Source of the DNA: Bacillota bacterium
Lineage (GTDB): Bacteria; Bacillota_I; Bacilli_A; Erysipelotrichales; Erysipelotrichaceae
Length of the DNA stretch: 64,000 nucleotides
NCBI GenBank assembly: GCA_023388995.1
Contig: JAEWFD010000006.1
Location: 62,001 to 126,000 of the forward strand
Direction: 5' to 3'
A program made the position numbers and the translations under genes. Each line of letters starts with the position of its first letter. Position 1 is the stretch's first letter. This document shows positions 43,933-52,650 of the stretch, piece by piece. Under the pieces are notes generated by a model. The model was not told the DNA's origin and searched no databases. It worked only from the letters and a program-made list of their open reading frames with translations.

Positions 43933-44382
43933 TTATTTTTGTTCAATTACATGCACGGTAACTGTGCCGATCACATTTTTATGCAACTCGATTTGCAGTT
44001 TTGTTAGACCTAAATTGGTGACGCTGCTGTTATCCAGAAACTTGCGTTTATCCACGGTAATTTGGTGTCTGCGCTGCAGTTCTTCCACAATCTGCTTGGT
44101 GGAAATGGCGCCAAAAACTTTGCCTTCTTTGCCGACTTTTACTTGGAATTTCAACGTAATTGTTTCTAACTGTTTTTGAATTTGCTGGGCCTGCGCTTCC
44201 AGTTCCTGTTCCCGCAGCTTCGCATCGACTTTTTGCTGATCCAGCACTTGCATGCTTCCCTTGGTTGCTTCTACAGCCATACCGCCGCGAATCAAGAAGT
44301 TGCGGGCATATCCATCGGACACTTCCACAATCTCTCCTTTTTTACCTACCTTTTTCACATCATTAAGCAAAATCACTTTCAT
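43933..44382 (-). CDS. rplI: 50S ribosomal protein L9
   Basis: Large-subunit protein bL9. 149 residues: N-terminal domain MKVILLNDVKKVGKKGE with RNFLIRGGMA, the long connecting helix (about 40-75) and the C-terminal domain. The start at 44382 follows GAGGAGGG; the longer frame from 44424 adds unrelated residues. It overlaps the end of gdpP by 20 bases. Confidence 0.96.
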   Translation of the reverse strand: MKVILLNDVKKVGKKGEIVEVSDGYARNFLIRGGMAVEATKGSMQVLDQQKVDAKLREQELEAQAQQIQKQLETITLKFQVKVGKEGKVFGAISTKQIVEELQRRHQITVDKRKFLDNSSVTNLGLTKLQIELHKNVIGTVTVHVIEQK

Positions 44383-46336
44383 TGCTAATACCCTCCTCAC
44401 TAAAGTATTTATTGATTGTTTCAATCAACTTCGTATTAATCTCTTTTACTGTCTTATTTTCAATTTGTGCGGCAGCAGCGCTGAAATGACCGCCGCCATG
44501 GAATACTTCCATGATAACCTGCACATTCACATTGCCCTTGCTGCGGGCACTGATCGATACCCGGTTGTCCGGGGCCACAGCGATCACGAAAGCAGCTTCA
44601 ATATCTTTAATGGACAAGATATTGTCTGCAACTTGCGACAAAATCGCCCGCGGTATTTTTCTGCTCTCATCCAGTGCCGAAATAACAACACCATGATCCA
44701 GAAGCTGCAGCTGCCTGGATGCTGTTGCCTTCATTTCATATTCACTGAAGTTATCTTTCAATAGTTCATCTGCTTCCAGGACATCGGCGCCCAGCTTCTT
44801 CAATTGCGCCGCAGCCTCGAAGGTTCTTGTTCCTACGTGGTTGCGGAAGCGATGGGTATCAATCAAGATACCGGTAAACATAAAGGTTGCTTCAATTTCA
44901 CTGATGTCCACCTGCGTTTTCTGATAGGCCATCAATTCACTGATCAGTTCGCTCGTTGACGATGCCGATGGTTCAATATACAACAGAATTGTATTTGGAA
45001 TCAAATCAGTTCCCCGGCGATGGTGGTCAATGATAATCACCCGTTTGGAGTTCAGTATCACTGCCTGGCCGCTGCTTTGATTCAGAATGTGATGATCCAC
45101 TGCTATCACCAGAGTATTTTCATCCATGAGTGATAAGGCTTCATCTTCTGTCACAAATTGATGTCTTTTACTGAGGACATCCATATACTTTTCCATCCCC
45201 AGCCCGAGTTTTTCTTCCAGCCCGCCGCTGATGATCACAAATGCCTCTTTATGATAACTTCGTACCAGGCTGCTCATTCCCAGCGTAGCACCCATGCTGT
45301 CATAATCAGCATTTTGATGCCCAAATACGATAACATTGCTTGCTTCTGAAATTAAATCCTTGATCGTTTGGGCCATGACTCGAACGCGAACTCGGCTGCG
45401 TTTTTCAAAGGCTTCTGTCGTTCCGCCAAAGAATTTTGGATCTTGGCCAAATTTCTTATACACAACCTGATCTCCGCCGCGGCTTTGCGCTAATTCCAGG
45501 GCACTAAAGGCCATTTCATCCAAAGCCATAATATCATTGGTTCCCCGGGCAAAGGACATTGACAATGTAATCGCAACGTCCAGTTTCTCCGCATCGCGCC
45601 GGATGATATCCAAAATCTTGAATTTATCATTTACTATCTTGCGGTAGTTTTGTTCATTGGTTACCAGCATATAGCGATCATTGCGATAACGCCGCAAAAC
45701 CATATTGTATTCTTTCGACCACTCAATAATACTCTGGCGAATCGTACCTGTAATGCTGGATGCTTTGTGCTCATCCACATATTGAATGGCTTCTTCATAG
45801 TTGTCCAGATTGATCAAGCCGAGAACTAAGGATTCATCTGTATATTGCTTTTGCAGCAGCTTCAAGGCAGTGATATCCTTAATAAACAGAATTAGTGTAT
45901 CTTCTTTGCGCATCACTTCATAATAGCGATCCTGCGCTTGCACTTCAATAATATCAACCTCACCTTGAATCAGCGGTGTAATCTGCGGAATGCTCAAGGC
46001 TATTTTCTTATTCAATTCTACCAGTTTCCGTTCATGGCATAAATCGCTCATCCATGTCACGTTGCCTTTTTCGTCATAGGTTACAATGCCAATCTCGCCA
46101 TATCCGAAGGCTTCCTTCGCATCCGTCCCCAATACCCGGGTGATGCTGAAATTGCGCTTCTTATTATCCTGCTCCTGCATTTCAAATACTTGTATGATCA
46201 CAATGCTGTTTACGATTAAAAATAACAATGCCGCAGCAATGTATGTTACACCCCAAATAATACCGATGGCCACAAGGGCTACCAGCTGTACTCCTAATAT
46301 CACAAATACTCTGGATCTGAATGTTTGAAACATCAT
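44363..46336 (-). CDS. gdpP: Cyclic-di-AMP phosphodiesterase GdpP
   Basis: Degrades cyclic di-AMP, which controls potassium and osmotic balance. 657 residues: two N-terminal membrane helices (about 10-52), a PAS-like domain (about 75-165), a degenerate GGDEF domain (about 170-300), then DHH (about 335-490, GHQNADYDSMG, VDHH, IDHHRRG) and DHHA1 with GGGHFSAAAAQ (about 600-650). AAAGGAG lies before ATGATG at 46336; either ATG could be used, and the first overlaps the yybS stop by four bases. Confidence 0.94.
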   Translation of the reverse strand: MMFQTFRSRVFVILGVQLVALVAIGIIWGVTYIAAALLFLIVNSIVIIQVFEMQEQDNKKRNFSITRVLGTDAKEAFGYGEIGIVTYDEKGNVTWMSDLCHERKLVELNKKIALSIPQITPLIQGEVDIIEVQAQDRYYEVMRKEDTLILFIKDITALKLLQKQYTDESLVLGLINLDNYEEAIQYVDEHKASSITGTIRQSIIEWSKEYNMVLRRYRNDRYMLVTNEQNYRKIVNDKFKILDIIRRDAEKLDVAITLSMSFARGTNDIMALDEMAFSALELAQSRGGDQVVYKKFGQDPKFFGGTTEAFEKRSRVRVRVMAQTIKDLISEASNVIVFGHQNADYDSMGATLGMSSLVRSYHKEAFVIISGGLEEKLGLGMEKYMDVLSKRHQFVTEDEALSLMDENTLVIAVDHHILNQSSGQAVILNSKRVIIIDHHRRGTDLIPNTILLYIEPSASSTSELISELMAYQKTQVDISEIEATFMFTGILIDTHRFRNHVGTRTFEAAAQLKKLGADVLEADELLKDNFSEYEMKATASRQLQLLDHGVVISALDESRKIPRAILSQVADNILSIKDIEAAFVIAVAPDNRVSISARSKGNVNVQVIMEVFHGGGHFSAAAAQIENKTVKEINTKLIETINKYFSEEGISNESDFA

Positions 46337-47244
46337 ACTCTCCTTTCTGATTGTCGCGATACTTTTATGGTCAGCCTTTCCCGCAGATTCCAGATGCTGT
46401 CCGCAATCCCGATAGGAAGCAGAAACACCATTGAAATCAATAAATAAAGAAATGCTGATTTTCTCTTATTATAATACGCTAAAATCGTCAATAAAGAAAG
46501 ATATCCGTTGGCAACGAATAAAAACAAGGCTGCGAAAAGCATAAAATACAGGATATTGATCAGGTATTCGCTTTGTATCATCATCTGGCTGACAGCGACT
46601 GCGCACACAAACAAAAGCAACATAATCCCTGCCTTCCGGGATAATTGAATCTGGCTCAGCGGCTTCATTGGTGCGATCGTCAGTTTGAGGCGAGTCAGCA
46701 CCAGATAGCTCATCAAATGAATGACAATTCCTTCCATTACCCCCATCAACACCAAACCGAATATCACGATGACCGATACAAACCGGGTAACATCCGGGAT
46801 TGGGAAATGAATCAATTCAGCGAATTGCGTCATTGTTTCTATCGTAACCAACGCATCGCGGTACATATCAAAGCCAAACAAAGAAGCAAATACCAGCATC
46901 GATAAAAAACTTGATACGAGCGATACAGCAATACTGATACCCAGCAGGATGTGGTTGGGATACTTTTTCTTGATTCCCCAGCCATACAAGAATGCCGCCA
47001 AGCATGCCATCGCAACATAGAAAACAGTTTGGATGGGCGATAGCATCATGGCAATAGCCATGACGGTGACCAATAAAGCGCCGGCATCCTGCAAGCGGTA
47101 TTTCGCGATATATACAATGATCGGGATGGATGCAATCCAAAAAATGGTGAAATCAAAAAATCCTGCGAATTGGCGATCTGCCAGCAGCAGCACACCAATC
47201 ATCGCCGCAAACATAGCGCCATCTGTAATTTTTCGAGTGCTCAT
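46333..47244 (-). CDS. yybS: YybS-like DUF2232 membrane protein
   Basis: 303 residues with about eight membrane segments, matching the DUF2232/YybS family by size, position and topology. It is always found upstream of gdpP in Bacillota; its role is not established, although a transporter-like fold has been proposed. AAAGGAAC precedes the ATG, and its stop overlaps the gdpP start. Confidence 0.82.
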   Translation of the reverse strand: MSTRKITDGAMFAAMIGVLLLADRQFAGFFDFTIFWIASIPIIVYIAKYRLQDAGALLVTVMAIAMMLSPIQTVFYVAMACLAAFLYGWGIKKKYPNHILLGISIAVSLVSSFLSMLVFASLFGFDMYRDALVTIETMTQFAELIHFPIPDVTRFVSVIVIFGLVLMGVMEGIVIHLMSYLVLTRLKLTIAPMKPLSQIQLSRKAGIMLLLFVCAVAVSQMMIQSEYLINILYFMLFAALFLFVANGYLSLLTILAYYNKRKSAFLYLLISMVFLLPIGIADSIWNLRERLTIKVSRQSERRV

Positions 47245-47264
47245 ATCCAGTTCCTTTCATTTTG

Positions 47265-47292
47265 CAAAAAACCTCCATCAGCGATGGAGGTT
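47265..47292 (-). terminator. Terminator after rpsR
   Basis: On the minus strand AACCTCCATC-GCT-GATGGAGGTT ends in six Ts, five bases after the rpsR stop. It ends the rpsF-ssb-rpsR transcript. Confidence 0.9.
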
Positions 47293-47297
47293 CTCAA

Positions 47298-47528
47298 TTA
47301 CTCTTTGACGTAAGGCAATAAAGCCATTTGACGTGCACGCTTGATTGCAGTTGCCAACAAACGTTGGTATTTTGCACTTGTTCCAGTAACGCGTCTAGGA
47401 ATAATCTTTCCGTTCGCTGAAATAAAGCGGCTTAGTAATTCAATGTCTTTATAGTCGATGGTCGTAATGTTGTTCTTTTTGAAGTAACAAACTTTTTTAC
47501 GGCCCATGCGTTGTTTCTTGAATGCCAT
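47298..47528 (-). CDS. rpsR: 30S ribosomal protein S18
   Basis: Small-subunit protein bS18, which binds 16S rRNA with S6. 76 residues with the typical IDYKDIELLSRFI and RRVTGTSAKYQRLL segments. One CYFKK cysteine is present at the N-terminus, without a full zinc-binding set. AAAGGAG precedes the ATG; the gene starts 15 bases after ssb. Confidence 0.97.
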   Translation of the reverse strand: MAFKKQRMGRKKVCYFKKNNITTIDYKDIELLSRFISANGKIIPRRVTGTSAKYQRLLATAIKRARQMALLPYVKE

Positions 47529-47543
47529 ACAATACTCCTTTCT

Positions 47544-48017
47544 CTAGAATGGTAAGTCATCGCTTGAGATATCAAGGGTTGGTGAAAAGCTGTCATCGCT
47601 TGGAAAGCTCGGATCTTCCATATAACCACCGGATTGATTGTATCCGCTGTTGTTGTATGGTGCCGAATAGCCGCCTTGCGTTTGATTGCCGCGAGCACTG
47701 TTTCTAGGTTCATAGTTCTGAACAGCCTCACAAATGATTTCCGTGACATATACCCGTTTACCTGTACTATCGTCATAGGTACGAGTTTGGATGCGTCCAT
47801 CAACACCAACCAAAAACCCTTTGCGAATATATTGCTCCATGAATTCAGCTGGTTTTCCAAATGCAACACAATTGATAAAATCGGTTTGTTTTTCTTGCCC
47901 AGCACGCACAATGCGATCGATCGCAATGGTAAAACTGGTTACCGTAGTACCGGACTGCGCTTTTCTAGCAATTGGATCCCGTGTTAAACGTCCTACTAAT
48001 ATGCAACGATTAATCAT
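47544..48017 (-). CDS. ssb: Single-stranded DNA-binding protein
   Basis: Binds single-stranded DNA in replication and repair. 157 residues: OB fold (1-105, MINRCILVGRLTRDP), a Gly/Ser/Asn/Tyr-rich flexible linker, and the acidic protein-docking tip ending DDLPF. AGGGGTGA precedes the ATG. It sits between rpsF and rpsR as in most Bacillota. Confidence 0.97.
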   Translation of the reverse strand: MINRCILVGRLTRDPIARKAQSGTTVTSFTIAIDRIVRAGQEKQTDFINCVAFGKPAEFMEQYIRKGFLVGVDGRIQTRTYDDSTGKRVYVTEIICEAVQNYEPRNSARGNQTQGGYSAPYNNSGYNQSGGYMEDPSFPSDDSFSPTLDISSDDLPF

Positions 48018-48036
48018 TCAATCACCCCTTTTTTGA

Positions 48037-48327
48037 TTACTCTTTGTCTAAGTTTACAATCATGTGACGAACAACTTGATTGTGGATACGAGAACGACGG
48101 TCGAATTCTGCTACTGCTTCAGCGGAAGCTTGTGCGTAGAATACAACATAGTATCCCTTGGTCATGTTATCGATGCTGTAAGCAAGTTCTTTCAAACCCC
48201 AGTCATCAACTTTTGTAATTGTTCCTCCATTTGATGTAACATAGTCGTGTAATGTTGCCATTACCTCAGCTTTAGCTGCTTCATCCAGAGAGGGTTTCAT
48301 AATGTACATGACTTCGTATTGATTCAT
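48037..48327 (-). CDS. rpsF: 30S ribosomal protein S6
   Basis: Small-subunit protein bS6, partner of S18. 96 residues beginning MNQYEVMYIMKPSL, with the LKELAYSI and GYYVVFYA strands. A strong AAGGAGGTG lies before the ATG. It is the first gene of rpsF-ssb-rpsR and is preceded by a structured leader that may bind the S6-S18 complex. Confidence 0.97.
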   Translation of the reverse strand: MNQYEVMYIMKPSLDEAAKAEVMATLHDYVTSNGGTITKVDDWGLKELAYSIDNMTKGYYVVFYAQASAEAVAEFDRRSRIHNQVVRHMIVNLDKE

Positions 48328-48400
48328 TTTTGTACACCTCCTTATGGTCTAACGGCTTCTTGCGAAGCAAGGAATAGATCAACTTAAAGATCTACCCGTT
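48328..48400 (-). promoter_or_regulatory. Structured rpsF leader, possible S6-S18 autoregulatory element
   Basis: The minus-strand leader has a hairpin GGGTAGATC/GATCTATTCC (48371-48397), then GCTTC-GCAA-GAAGC (48355-48368) with a GNRA-type loop, followed at once by an unpaired-looking CCG and the ribosome binding site. Published S6-S18 leader elements feature a conserved CCG beside an apical hairpin, and this arrangement resembles them. The match is from memory and by eye. Confidence 0.5.
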
Positions 48401-48405
48401 TTGAT

Positions 48406-48434
48406 ATTTTATCACAGTGCAACTCATAAGTAAA
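48406..48434 (-). promoter_or_regulatory. Candidate promoter of rpsF-ssb-rpsR
   Basis: On the minus strand TTTACT (48434-48429), 17 bases, TAAAAT (48411-48406). Moderate match. The transcript would begin just before the structured leader. Confidence 0.5.
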
Positions 48435-48578
48435 TGAAATTCGCTTTGTTTTTAGACTAATATCCTGAAAATTTTCAATTTTTACAGTATGCCTGTTTAT
48501 CTTATTTCTGGAATATCGCTTTCCGTTGCAGTCTTCGTAAAACTCTGCTATCTTGAAGATATAGAAAGCAGGTGTTAT

Positions 48579-49787
48579 ATGCTAGGTTCATTAATCAAGA
48601 AAGAACGGATCGCACAAAACATGAGTCAGGAAAGTTTGGCTCATGGAATTTGCACGCCTTCTTATTTATCAAAAATTGAAAACGGGCAGGTAGAATGCAG
48701 CGAGGCGATGATAGAACAGTTGTTTTGCGCACTGGACTTAACATATTTGCAAGACGAAGCTTTGCTGGATACCTTTCAAAAATCATTTCAAGAGTACTTC
48801 GAAGCATATTTGCACTTGGAGTATTCTTATCTCAAAGAGCAGCACCAAGTGCTCACTGAGCTGGCTGAACAGGTCCGCATTTCTCCGCTAGCCATTAATT
48901 CCTTGCTGGCACTTGCACTTACTACGGAAAAACCCGCTCTGCTAGCCGAACTAGAAATCTATCATGGCTTATTCGACGAAAAACAGAAGTTGCAATACCA
49001 CATTGCAAAAGTACAACTCTTGGAAAAGGAGGAAAAACATGCAGAAGTACAATCTTTTCTTCTTTCCATATTGCACTTAGATACCATCGGTCTCTTCCAT
49101 GGCAAACTAGCTTGGTCTTATATGACAAACGGCGAATACCATCGCTCCTTGCCTTATGCCCAAAAAGCCTACGATTTGTATGCTTTGCAAGCATGCATCC
49201 AAGGGATGTATGATATGTCGCACCAAATGGCCTTCTCGCACTCTAATCTCTTCCATTTAGCAGAAATGGAACATTACTTCTTACTTTCCAAACGTCTGCA
49301 ACGCTATTTGCCGGATACTACTTCTACCATTACAGTGCCTTATAATTTAGGTGCTACTTATTTATGTACAGGCGACTACGCCAAAGCCAAGCAATACCTG
49401 GAAGAAGCATGGAATTTGATGCAGGAGAACGAAAAAGGAGACACTGATCCTTGGATTTCTCAAAAATTGACATTCTTGTACATTCACTCAGGCGATTTAG
49501 AACAGGCAAAAATTTTCTTTGCACAAATTCCGGATGCTTTTCATGTTGTCCTGGATCAATCTAAGAAATTACTTTCCTTCATGCTGGGCAATCCACAGTA
49601 TCAGCATAAGGAAGAATATGTTCAGCTGTTAATATCTTGTCTGGAGTTAAGCGAAAAATGGCTGCATCGCGGCTTTGTGGATTTCTATGCACGTTATCTG
49701 GTTGAAGCTTTTATCGCAAAAAGACAATATAAAAGAGCTCTGGAATATACACAAAAATACAATATTTCTCAAATTAACATTAATTAA
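48579..49787 (+). CDS. XRE-TPR regulator (Rgg/PlcR-like)
   Basis: 402 residues: an N-terminal helix-turn-helix (about 5-60, SLIKKERIAQNMSQESLAHG, then SYLSKIENG), followed by helical TPR-like repeats to the end (for example NGEYHRSLPYAQKAYDLY and TGDYAKAKQYLEEAW). This is the plan of peptide-sensing regulators, but no signal peptide gene is evident next to it. The ATG at 48579 follows GCAGGTG; the longer frame from 48489 adds an unlikely segment. It precedes an MFS exporter on the same strand after 99 bases, a plausible target. Confidence 0.78.
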   Translation: MLGSLIKKERIAQNMSQESLAHGICTPSYLSKIENGQVECSEAMIEQLFCALDLTYLQDEALLDTFQKSFQEYFEAYLHLEYSYLKEQHQVLTELAEQVRISPLAINSLLALALTTEKPALLAELEIYHGLFDEKQKLQYHIAKVQLLEKEEKHAEVQSFLLSILHLDTIGLFHGKLAWSYMTNGEYHRSLPYAQKAYDLYALQACIQGMYDMSHQMAFSHSNLFHLAEMEHYFLLSKRLQRYLPDTTSTITVPYNLGATYLCTGDYAKAKQYLEEAWNLMQENEKGDTDPWISQKLTFLYIHSGDLEQAKIFFAQIPDAFHVVLDQSKKLLSFMLGNPQYQHKEEYVQLLISCLELSEKWLHRGFVDFYARYLVEAFIAKRQYKRALEYTQKYNISQININ

Positions 49788-49886
49788 CTCAGTTAAACAG
49801 CAAATTTATCTTTAATATTTCCCAATCTTGACCACTATCAACATCTCGCTGCATTTCGTACAATAGTTATACAAGCGAGGTATACT

Positions 49887-51131
49887 ATGAAACAATCCCT
49901 ATGGAATCGTAATTTTATGTTGTATATTTGCGGAATGGCAATTTCTGCACTAGGTGGTATAGGCTTGAACTTGGCATTAAGCGTGGTTGTCTTTGAACAG
50001 ACGCAATCCACCTTGCTGGCATCTGTCTTTACAGCAATTTCCATGATTCCGCATTTTATTATGCCACTTTTTGTAGGTCCCTACATCGACCGTCATAATC
50101 CGTTAAAAGTATTGCTGCGCAACGAAAGCTTTCTAGCTGTCTTTTTCCTGGCAGCAGCGGCAATTGTGCATGTTTACGGGTTTCATTATTATTTATACTT
50201 ACTAATCACCCTGCTTACCAGCAGTTTTGGTGTCATCTCCCGCTTAGCTTCTGAGAGCATGGCTCCCCAGCTTATGGAACAGCAGTATTACAGCAAGGGA
50301 AATGCCATTATCAATCTCGTCTATCCTCTTGCCAGCGTGATTGCGGTACCGATTGTAATGAAATTATTTCAACTTTATGGTGTCACTTTTATCTTTGCTC
50401 TTTATGCAATCACCACTATCCTGGACATTGCCATTGAAAGCCAAATTAAGGTTTCTTTTGAATTCATCGAAACAGAAACGACCACATGGAATGATTATGT
50501 TCAAGATTTAAAAGAAGGCTATCATTATGTTCGCAACGATACCGCTGTCTTGGTTGTCTTTATCTACTTTGCTTGCGTCATGTTTGCGGAAGGTTCAAGT
50601 TCCTTGATTTATCCTTTCTTCAACCAGCATCCTCAGCTGACGAATGATCACTATGCTACCTTGCAGTCCATTCGCAGCCTTGGCTATTTGGCAGGAGGAT
50701 TTCTCCATTACTTCATTCATATTCCCAACCACAAGCGCTACCTGGTTGCACTCGTGGTGTATCTGCTCTTTGTATTTGCGGATGGCAGCTTTTTCTTCAT
50801 GCCATTTGCACTCATGTGTGCAGCTAAATTTTTCTTGGGAATCGCAGGTATGAACAGTGCCAACATTCGCGTCAGCGCCATTCAAACCCGTGTTCCGGCA
50901 CGTTACCGCGCTAAAGTAAATGCCTTTTATTCGATCTTGGTGTTTGGCGCTCAAATCATTGGTGAATTAGCTGCTGGAAGCTTGGGCGAATGGCTGGATT
51001 ATCGCTGGATTCAAATCGGCATGAGTACAATGTATCTTGTTGCCATAATTATATTGGTATTGCCGAAAAAGCATAAAGTAAAAGAACTCTATAATTTTGA
51101 GCTGACACCTGTTGAGAATGTACTCTCTTAA
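49887..51131 (+). CDS. MFS transporter, probable drug-type exporter
   Basis: 414 residues with about twelve membrane segments. The N-terminal half has the macrolide-exporter-like pattern NLALSVVVFEQTQSTLLASV and FVGPYIDRHNPLKVL (MFS motif A-like loop). GAGGTA precedes the ATG. Substrate unknown. It may be controlled by the XRE-TPR regulator encoded upstream; that is inferred from neighbourhood only. Confidence 0.8.
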   Translation: MKQSLWNRNFMLYICGMAISALGGIGLNLALSVVVFEQTQSTLLASVFTAISMIPHFIMPLFVGPYIDRHNPLKVLLRNESFLAVFFLAAAAIVHVYGFHYYLYLLITLLTSSFGVISRLASESMAPQLMEQQYYSKGNAIINLVYPLASVIAVPIVMKLFQLYGVTFIFALYAITTILDIAIESQIKVSFEFIETETTTWNDYVQDLKEGYHYVRNDTAVLVVFIYFACVMFAEGSSSLIYPFFNQHPQLTNDHYATLQSIRSLGYLAGGFLHYFIHIPNHKRYLVALVVYLLFVFADGSFFFMPFALMCAAKFFLGIAGMNSANIRVSAIQTRVPARYRAKVNAFYSILVFGAQIIGELAAGSLGEWLDYRWIQIGMSTMYLVAIIILVLPKKHKVKELYNFELTPVENVLS

Positions 51132-51180
51132 CTAATACTCTTTTGAATAAGGAGAAAGTGCATGCTAAGTACTTCATGGC

Positions 51181-51221
51181 AATAAATAAGCTGGCATTCT
51201 TGGATTGCCAGCTTATTTATT
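51181..51221. terminator. Bidirectional terminator between MFS and lipoprotein genes
   Basis: A perfect 16-base-pair stem (AATAAATAAGCTGGCA with its complement) with a nine-base loop lies between convergent genes. Both sides are AT-rich and it can serve both strands. Confidence 0.8.
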
Positions 51222-51223
51222 GA

Positions 51224-52615
51224 TTACTCTATTGTTTGCATAGAAACAATCTCTAAATAGCGATTCCCTTGATTGCGCAGTGTAACCCTCCGCCGTGCAA
51301 AGGTATCCTGATGTTTCAAAATAAGCGACGGATAATATAAAGAAGATTCTTCGCAATTGGAATAACGGTAGGTATTCCCCTTTTCATCTTCTATATATTC
51401 ATTCCAAATATCATAAAAAGCTATGTCAGCTACGATTGTATCTCCCGTTTTTTCTGTATTCAAAATCATTCTCTCCGTGCTCCTTGACCCTGGCCCATCT
51501 CCTTCAGGAGTATCAAACAGCACATAACCCCGGTCTAGTTCAAACTGTAATGCCGAAAACCCGTAAGGCCGAATTTCATTTGTCAGTTCAAAGGGCTCAG
51601 ACCCCGGAAATAGCTCTTGCTGGAGCTTTGCGTATTTTTCAGGAAAGCCAACCGCATAATAATATTTATCTTTTTGTATCTCTTTTGGAACAGCAAAGTT
51701 CGGAATCTCTTTGTTTGTATAGGACGAAACAAATGTTCCGTCATTATGATAATATAACTCGCTCATCACCAATATAGCGCTTGCCATCTTCGCATTCATT
51801 GCTGCTTCAGAAGGTTTGGAAAAGTCTTTTGTCTCTTTATCCAATGCGCTCACTGTCTTATAATATGATTCCTGTTTTTCAGGGTTTGTATGGAAGGTGC
51901 ACTGCCCCCATAGCGGCCCCAACAGCTCGTCCAGCTTCCGATTATATTCTTCGGTGCTTGTAACAAAAGTGCTATGAACACCACGGGCAAATTCCGTGTC
52001 ATGCTGTGCCATCGTTTCCCGCATAACATCCAATACTTGGTACATGGTCTTAATCTGGCTGTCATATTCCTGCAATTTCTGCTGAACTGCATGTGCAAGT
52101 GCTTCAATCCAAACCGGCTCAAATTCATCGATACTTTTTTTCGCTGGATATCCATAGTCTTCCGCAAATTCCAAAGTCCCGTCCTGATACAAGAAAGAAG
52201 AAGCATAATGATCCATATCCCCTGCAGATACCGACAGCTTGCCATCTGCTAGCCAGAAAGAAAAGACCCCTTCTTTGCGTGCACCGTCTTTTTCATATAC
52301 AAACAACTGATCCAAAACCGAAAAAGCAGCTGTGCTTTTGCTGATATCGCCTCGTTTTAGTTCTATTTCAATTCGTTTTGTTTCGTTCATCATAAAAATC
52401 TGGAAGTTTCCATTAGACCAAAAAATGTAAGCACCAGGTTTATCCGTCAGCGGATCAAGCAATTTTTGTTCTTCGATTGTTGCAGACAAAAGTTCAAACA
52501 GCTGCTCATCATCCATGACTTCTTTTTGTTTTGGTTCTTCTTGCGGCATGACCTGTTTTTTGGCACAACCAAGCAGCAATACCAATGTAATCCCGAATAT
52601 CAAAAATTTTTTCAT
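51224..52615 (-). CDS. Lipoprotein of unknown function (paralog pair, copy 1)
   Basis: 463 residues with a lipoprotein signal ending in LLLGC, so it should be anchored outside the cytoplasmic membrane. I do not recognise a domain. It is clearly related to the next protein (52651): both share LFxLLSxTI near residue 40, a YAxLQQxLFPGSxPF segment and a C-terminal NTYRYSNCEESSL...NRYLEIVS region. AAGGAG precedes the ATG. It follows its paralog after 35 bases, so the two are an operon. Confidence 0.75.
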   Translation of the reverse strand: MKKFLIFGITLVLLLGCAKKQVMPQEEPKQKEVMDDEQLFELLSATIEEQKLLDPLTDKPGAYIFWSNGNFQIFMMNETKRIEIELKRGDISKSTAAFSVLDQLFVYEKDGARKEGVFSFWLADGKLSVSAGDMDHYASSFLYQDGTLEFAEDYGYPAKKSIDEFEPVWIEALAHAVQQKLQEYDSQIKTMYQVLDVMRETMAQHDTEFARGVHSTFVTSTEEYNRKLDELLGPLWGQCTFHTNPEKQESYYKTVSALDKETKDFSKPSEAAMNAKMASAILVMSELYYHNDGTFVSSYTNKEIPNFAVPKEIQKDKYYYAVGFPEKYAKLQQELFPGSEPFELTNEIRPYGFSALQFELDRGYVLFDTPEGDGPGSRSTERMILNTEKTGDTIVADIAFYDIWNEYIEDEKGNTYRYSNCEESSLYYPSLILKHQDTFARRRVTLRNQGNRYLEIVSMQTIE

Positions 52616-52650
52616 CTTCTAACTCCTTCTTACACTGTCTCAGATAGTCA

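Noticed and set aside
44252..44764. 170-codon frame on the plus strand across rplI and gdpP
   Set aside because: It lies opposite two highly conserved genes and resembles no protein; a shadow frame.
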